In this document: positions 59,176 to 64,000 of the stretch, piece by piece
Layout of the letters: every line of letters starts with the position of its first letter
How positions within the stretch are numbered: the first letter of the stretch is position 1
DNA from: Typhlomys cinereus
Lineage: Eukaryota; Chordata; Mammalia; Rodentia; Platacanthomyidae
Length of the DNA: 64,000 nt
Assembly (NCBI GenBank): GCA_023101885.1
Contig: JALPQD010000827.1
Location: 1 to 64,000, forward strand
Direction of reading: 5' to 3'
Position numbers and translations under genes: made by a program
Notes under the pieces: model-generated
Seen by the model: only the letters and a program-made list of their open reading frames with translations
Database searches by the model: none
Told to the model about the DNA's origin: nothing

Positions 59176-61368
59176 TGTAACGGTTACTCTTAACTATTGC
59201 TGTGAGAGAGCACCCAAAGTCAATCAACTTAAGGGAGAAAGGGAGGTTTATTCAGCTTACGGTTCCAGAAGGAAGGTACAGTCTCTCAAAGCAGAGGTGG
59301 CATGGCTGGCTGGCCAAAGCTGGAGGAGGCTAAGTCACCGCAGACATCTTGGAAGCTGAGAGCTGCAAGACTGCTTGCTGCAAAAGCTGACTTCTCCTGG
59401 AGGTAGGGTGGGACTAATCCACCTCAAGGCCCACCCCTTGTGACTGCCTTCCTCCAGCAAGGCTCCACCTCTCAAGGTGCCATGACCTTGCCAAACACAT
59501 AAGACTGTGGGGGACACATTTCAAACCATGACATTCCACCCCTGGCCCCCACAGGCTCATTGCCATCTCATTATGCAAACCATACTCAGTCCAACTTTAA
59601 AAGTCTTCATAGACTACAATGGTAGTCCCAAAAGTCCAGAAGTCCAAAGTCCAAAACTTCCTGTAAAATCAAAACACAAGTTACATACTTCCAACATACA
59701 ATGGCACAAAATAAACATTACCATTCCAAAAGGAAGGAATGGGGGCATATCCAGGAAAGATCGGTCCATAACAAGACCGAAAACCAGCAGGACAAACTCC
59801 AAATCTTGTAGCTCCAAGTCCAACAGATGAACCTCTTGTTGAAATCATCTCAGTTCCAAAGGGCTTTGGTTTCACCCCTCCAATGCAGCTGCCCATAGAA
59901 TATGTTGGTCTCTTGAGCTGACTCCTCCCAGGGTATACAGCTCTCCTTGGCACGTGTCCCATGTTGTGTCTGGAAGCTCTAACATCTTTACTTCTCAATG
60001 GCAAACCAGGCTTTAACTCCACAGCACAAACTGCTCTTCTTGGGCCTCTAAACTGCAGGCTTCTTGCCACATGATGCCTGGATTCTGCCAATTTTTGAAA
60101 TCTTGGAGGAGGACTCCATGATTTCCTCCCTCTTGCATCACTGATGCCTCTAAAACCAGAACCACGTGGATGACTTTGCCAAGACCGGCCCCCTTGAATC
60201 ACAGCTGATTCTGCTTCTCTATGTTGACCATCTCTTTCACTCCTGGGCAGTTGCTTGGTAAGAAAAACCAACTCTTGCTTTGAAAGAACTCCATCCTTTA
60301 GCTCCAGTCTTCTGAAAGGATTTGCATTCTTATGAGTGGGAGTCTTTCCTGAGGATCTTGCCCTCAAGCTAGGGCCTCCCCTATTATTCAAATTAAGAGC
60401 AGGCTTTGATTTACAAACAAAGCTAATCTCTTCAACAGCTATTTTGTTCTCTGCTTCTTCCTGGTTCAACTCTTTAAGTTTGCCATTGTAATTTTCATCA
60501 TTGGATCTTACAGTTTTTGCTTCTTCCTGCCTGATTCTTTGCTTTTTTTTACATAACTCTGAAGACAACTAAAAAGTAGCCATATCACATTGTCAAGACT
60601 ACATTGCTTTGAAATTTCCTCCCCCAAGCATTCCAGCTTAATTTCAGGCAAACTTTCAGGACGAGGGCAAAACTTCACTAAACTCTCGGCCAACACATGG
60701 CTCCATGTGTCACTTGTCCAGTTGCAAGCACAGTCTCTGTTCCTCTCTGGACCATCACAAGCTGGACTTCCACTGCCTGCGTCTCTCACAACATTGCTCT
60801 CCTCTGAGCTCTTACAAGAAAGGCCCATTTGGCCCAACCGCCAAGACGCAAAGACTTTCCCAGCACAAAGTCCCAAAATTCTTCGTATTTCTCCCAACAA
60901 ACATCTCCAAAGGCACACTAGCCACATCACAGCATTGGCCATACTGCTGGGTACCAACTTCTCTCAGCTTCACAAACAACTTCACGTTGTGGTATAAGTT
61001 CACAGAAATACCCCACTGCTGGTACCAATTTCTGTAACGGTTACTCTTAACCCAAAGTCAATCAACTTAAGGGAGAAAGGGAGGTTTATTCAGCTTACGG
61101 TTCCAGAAGGAAGGTACAGTCTCTCAAAGCAGAGGTGGCATGGCTGGCTGGCCAAAGCTGGAGGAGGCTAAGTCACCGCAGACATCTTGGAAGCTGAGAG
61201 CTGCAAGACTGCTTGCTGCAAAAGCTGACTTCTGGAGGTAGGGTGGGGCTAATCCACCTCAAGGCCCACCCCTTGTGACTGCCTTCCTCCAGCAAGGCTC
61301 CACCTCTCAAGGTGCCATGACCTTGCCAAACACATAAGACTGTGGGGGACACATTTCAAACCATGACA
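59176..61368 (-). mobile_element. Complete ERVL-MaLR element inside the ERVK gag
   Basis: LTRs 59176-59533 and 61033-61368 start TGTAACGG and end CATGACA. GTCTC is duplicated at 59171-59175 and 61369-61373. The left LTR is bordered on the minus strand by a purine-rich GGGGGCCAGGGGTGGAA. The right LTR is bordered by a TTGGTACCAGCAGTGGGG-like primer site (tRNA-Leu class). The right LTR lacks about 22 bases present in the left one ('tattgctgtgagagagca'). The interior is shared with 11592-13157. Confidence 0.92.
59681..60568 (-). other. 295-codon open frame in the MaLR interior
   Basis: An uninterrupted frame from an ATG at 60568 to a stop at 59681. The product is basic, rich in Arg, Ser, Gly and Pro, with a Lys/Glu-rich start (KKKQRIRQEEAKT) and a Gly/Tyr/Pro-rich end. 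A second frame of 149 codons (60508-60957) overlaps its start. MaLR elements are regarded as non-autonomous with a degenerate gag-like interior, so coding function is not established. I see no zinc knuckle or major homology region. Confidence 0.45.
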
Positions 61369-61399
61369 GTCTCCATCCCTTTCTCTCCCTAGGGAGTTA

Positions 61400-62302
61400 A
61401 ATCTGGATACAGGGAACCACTCCCTGTTCTGGGAGCATTCGTAGCCTCTTCTCCTTGATAAAGGGAACAGGGAGACTTTCCCACATCCTTTTCGGGCTCT
61501 CGGAGCAGGCGCCTCTCTTCCTCGCCTTGGGCAGGTGGCTTTGCGTCACGGCCCTCCCAAACGGGAAGCTCTGCTCCCTCACGCATTGGCCCATTCCTGC
61601 ATGCCAGCCCACACAACAGTCTGCTTCAGCGAATGTCCGCGCCCCCCCCCCCCGCTGTGTGCTGCCTCACCACAGCCTTACTCAGCACCCCGGCCATGCG
61701 GCTCTGCATCCCAACGCACAGCAGGTTCTCCGGTCCCGCGCACTACAGTCCCCGGCAGCTCTGCTATGGTCCTGCATGGCTCCGCTATGCCCGGAGCCCA
61801 CAAGTCTGTGTAACATTCTCAGTGTGCGCACAGTGATAGGTTATCATTCTCTAAACAGCAGGCATGCCCACCATCCCCATGGCTCCCTGCACCCTGCCAT
61901 GGTCCAGTGGAATCCCCGCCCAACCACCGCAAGTCCTCGCCAGAGTCCTCACCTGGCTGCAGCCGCAGCGGCTCCTCCCCTCTGGGATGGCTTGTTGGCT
62001 CCAAGCCCCCTGGAGCTGCACAGGGAGTCCAGAGTGGCTCTGGCTCCTCACTCTCTACCTGCTCCACCTGCAGGCGCTGGATGGGGTGGGGAGGGAAAGC
62101 TTTCTTGAGTGCGGCCACCACAAAATGAAAATCCAAAGGCAATATCTTAAATTTTTTTTCTTGCTCTCTGGCTAGATTCTCTATCCTATTCCATGTGTCC
62201 CAAGAAAATATGTTGGAGCATTGAGCCCATGGAGCTAATTCAAGGGCCAATTTCCACACCTCGGTAATGCCTAGATCTGAGATGTCAAAACCACGGCTTC
62301 TT
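61400..62302 (-). pseudogene. ERVK gag matrix-side remnant
   Basis: The minus frame 61819-62259 reads WDTWNRIENLAREQEKKFKI, a helix-rich start resembling betaretroviral matrix, and then turns Pro/Glu/Gly-rich like the spacer between matrix and capsid. The rest (61400-61800) is in other frames. The assignment is by position between primer site and capsid. Confidence 0.55.
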
Positions 62303-62854
62303 TTTTTTTTTAAACATTTTTTTTATTTCTACTCATACAAACTTAATAGGTACACCACTTCCCTCCCTCCTTTCTCCTCCCCCCAAACCTCCTGCTCCCC
62401 CTCCCCTCACCTCTCCCTCCCCATCCCCCAGTGACTCCCCCCAATCCCCAGAGAGTCCTTTACTGTGCATGCCAGACTCTCCTCTGGGCCCTCCTCTCCG
62501 ATGACGTACAAGGACCCAGTGGCATTTCCCTGAACCCTTTCCTGTGCTCCCCTTAAGCATAGGAACACTACTGTGGCTGTCAATCCCTTGCCTCCAAGGA
62601 TCTTGGTGCCTTTAGCAGATGCTAGACTTTGTGAGGTCAATAGTGTGTTGGACATTACGCATGCAAAGTCCAAATATGATTGCTTCGGCCCTAACTTGTG
62701 TGGAGTATCTTGCAAATCATTGCTCCTCCCATCCTTTTGCTCTTACAATCTTACTGCCCCCTCTTTCGCAAATTTCCCTGAGCTTCAGGATGGGGAGAGA
62801 TTAGTCTGACCTAGTTCTAAGCGGTTGATATAGAGTCTCTGAAGTTCTGGATTG
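62303..62854 (-). mobile_element. 5'-truncated L1 (3'UTR only) inside the ERVK
   Basis: Poly-T at 62303-62332 (reversed tail) is followed by the reversed 3'UTR to 'gaagttctggattg'. A 16-bp duplication AAAACCACGGCTTCTT (62287-62302) and AAAACCACAGCTTCTT (62855-62870), one mismatch, flanks it. Confidence 0.88.
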
Positions 62855-62976
62855 AAAACCACAGCTTCTTAATACAGACCTTAGTGCTGGTGGCACTGGG
62901 ACTAGCTTGTAAGACGTGTTCCCCATGATCAAGAGCTTACCTCAAAAACCCCTTTGTTCCGTCTGATTTCAGAAGT

Positions 62977-62994
62977 GTCCCCATTCAGGCGCCA
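62977..62994 (-). other. Primer-binding site, tRNA-Lys-like
   Basis: The minus strand reads TGGCGCCTGAATGGGGAC, matching the tRNA-Lys3 primer site (TGGCGCCCGAACAGGGAC) at 15 of 18. It lies two bases inside the right LTR. Confidence 0.85.
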
Positions 62995-62996
62995 AA

Positions 62997-63419
62997 TATG
63001 GAATCCACTCACACACTCATTCACTCACTCAATTACACAGCTGCTGGCTATGATGACGAAGAAGATAAGTAAAGCCTGACTGCCCGTACCTCCACCTCAG
63101 CCCTCCAGAGACTCAGCCACGGATGGGGAGTTTGTCAGAGCAAAATCTCAAGTTTATTGGGGGGGAGAGAAGGAACTTATATAGACGAAAGGCCACAAGG
63201 AGCCAAACGGGCATCCAATTGTGTCAAAGGTCAAAATATCTTTAAGTGCTAGTGGCCAAGTTCAATGTCACTCAGCACAGGAGGCAAGCCAATACCGGAA
63301 AGCCAATTAGGGGTCCCTGTAATGTGATCAGGGTAACACCCAAGACCCTTGCCCTCAGCACCATCTTTAGTCCCATGTGCTTGGCCATGCCCTGGGGCAA
63401 ATCCTGGGTGGACCCAACA
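62997..63419 (-). repeat. 5' LTR of the ERVK
   Basis: Partner of 56775-57205. Its left end reads TATGGAATCC where the partner has TGTAGAATCC. It lacks one of the CACTCA units near the left end. Confidence 0.88.
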
Positions 63420-63507
63420 GCTTAGGATGTCCTCCATCATCTAAGCCAATTTTATTGTAGCATACGTGAGTATTTATAGGAAAAAATCAAAGGAGAGCAG
63501 AGCCAAC

Positions 63508-64000
63508 TTTTTTTTCTTTTATTTATTTCTGCTCATACGAATTTAACAGGTACACTGGTCCCCTCCCTCCCTTCACCCCGCCCTGAACCCTTGCTCCCCC
63601 CTTCCCTCCCTCTTCCTCCCCATCCCCCAGTGCCTCCCCTCCCATTCCTGGAGCATCCTTTAATATGCATGCCAAACTCTCCTCTGGGTCCTCCACTCCG
63701 ATGAGCTGCAAGGACCCAGCGGCACTTCCCAGAACCCTTTCCTGTGTTCCTCTTAAGCACAGGAAAACTACTGTGGCTGTCAATCCCTAGCCTCCAAGGA
63801 TCCTAGTGCCTTCAGTCCATGCTAGACTTTGTGGGGTCAATAATGTGTTGCACATTGCACAAGGCATGCAAAGTCCAATTATGATTGCTTTGGCCCTAGC
63901 TTGTGTGGAGTATCTTGCATATCATTACTCCACCTATCCTTGTGCTCTTACAATCTTACCGCCCCCTCTTCCGCAAATTTCCCTGAGCTTCAAGATGGGG
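63508..64000 (-). mobile_element. L1 3' end, running off the window
   Basis: The reversed tail (poly-T at 63509-63517, then 'cttttatttatttctgctca') is followed by the reversed 3'UTR with the C-rich tract (63560-63650). It matches 62333-62800 closely. The 5' extent is unknown. Confidence 0.88.

Larger units (their letters stand above)
56775..63419 (-). mobile_element. ERVK (betaretrovirus-like) provirus, defective, with nested insertions
   Basis: LTRs 56775-57205 and 62997-63419 are near-identical in order. GCCTAG (56769-56774) and GCTTAG (63420-63425) are the 6-bp duplication with one mismatch. The purine tract is beside the left LTR and a tRNA-Lys-like primer site beside the right, so it reads leftward: LTR, primer site, gag matrix region, capsid, nucleocapsid, integrase, purine tract, LTR. 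Protease, RT, RNase H and env are absent. A MaLR (59176-61368) and an L1 tail (62303-62854) inserted later. It cannot replicate. Confidence 0.9.

Noticed and set aside
61455..62108. A 217-codon plus-strand frame
   Set aside because: It is antisense to the ERVK gag region, Pro/His-rich and without family features; a shadow of GC-rich gag sequence.

Overview
This is a piece of a mammalian immunoglobulin kappa variable (IGKV) locus, almost certainly from a rodent. Two intact kappa V segments (an IGKV2-type gene at 14845-15599 and an IGKV5/6-type gene at 35102-35623) and one decayed V pseudogene (about 32850-33139) all lie on the + strand. Each intact gene has a kappa octamer, a TATA-like box, a split leader/V exon and a recombination signal. 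No J segment, constant gene or other intact protein gene was found. The B2-like tRNA SINEs, the ERVL-MaLR elements and the L1 lineage point to a rodent of the mouse/jerboa group. The B2-superfamily SINEs with GA/CT-rich tails look more dipodoid (jerboa-like) than murine, but the species is not proven.

Most of the window is nested retroelements. 1-1885: L1 pieces. 2195-2590: MaLR LTR relic. 3351-11012: a minus-strand class I endogenous retrovirus (ERV) with paired LTRs, a 4-bp target duplication, a tRNA-Pro-like primer site and a gag relic. Its 3' half holds an RTN4 (Nogo) mRNA-derived sequence in sense orientation. 11592-13157: MaLR internal region. 14739-15627: IGKV2 gene. 16920-23231: full-length minus-strand L1 (A) with a 13-bp target duplication. 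23575-24330: unrecognised GC-rich possible retrocopy. 25428-25718: SINE. 25808-32181: full-length plus-strand L1 (B). 32290-32715: MaLR LTR relic, then the V pseudogene. 34905-35649: IGKV5/6-type gene. 36754-36778: assembly gap.

38047 to about 53915 is one old plus-strand L1 (D) split by four later insertions: an L1 3' end, a SINE, a whole L1 (C, 41390-48036) and a MaLR provirus (50746-52713). 54208-56050 holds SINEs, an IAP-like solo LTR, an L1 tail and microsatellites. 56775-63419 is a minus-strand ERVK provirus (tRNA-Lys-like primer site, gag and integrase remains), itself broken by a complete MaLR (59176-61368) and an L1 3' end (62303-62854). Another L1 3' end runs off the right edge.

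Only the two V segments look functional as genes. They would be joined to J-kappa segments elsewhere by RAG recombinase to make light chains. The first has a consensus 12-RSS. The second has a 10-bp spacer, which predicts poor rearrangement. The most unusual finding is the RTN4-containing provirus. L1 copy C and neighbouring parts of L1-D carry so many single-base deletions that under-polished assembly is likely there. All identifications are by eye; no search or alignment program was run.
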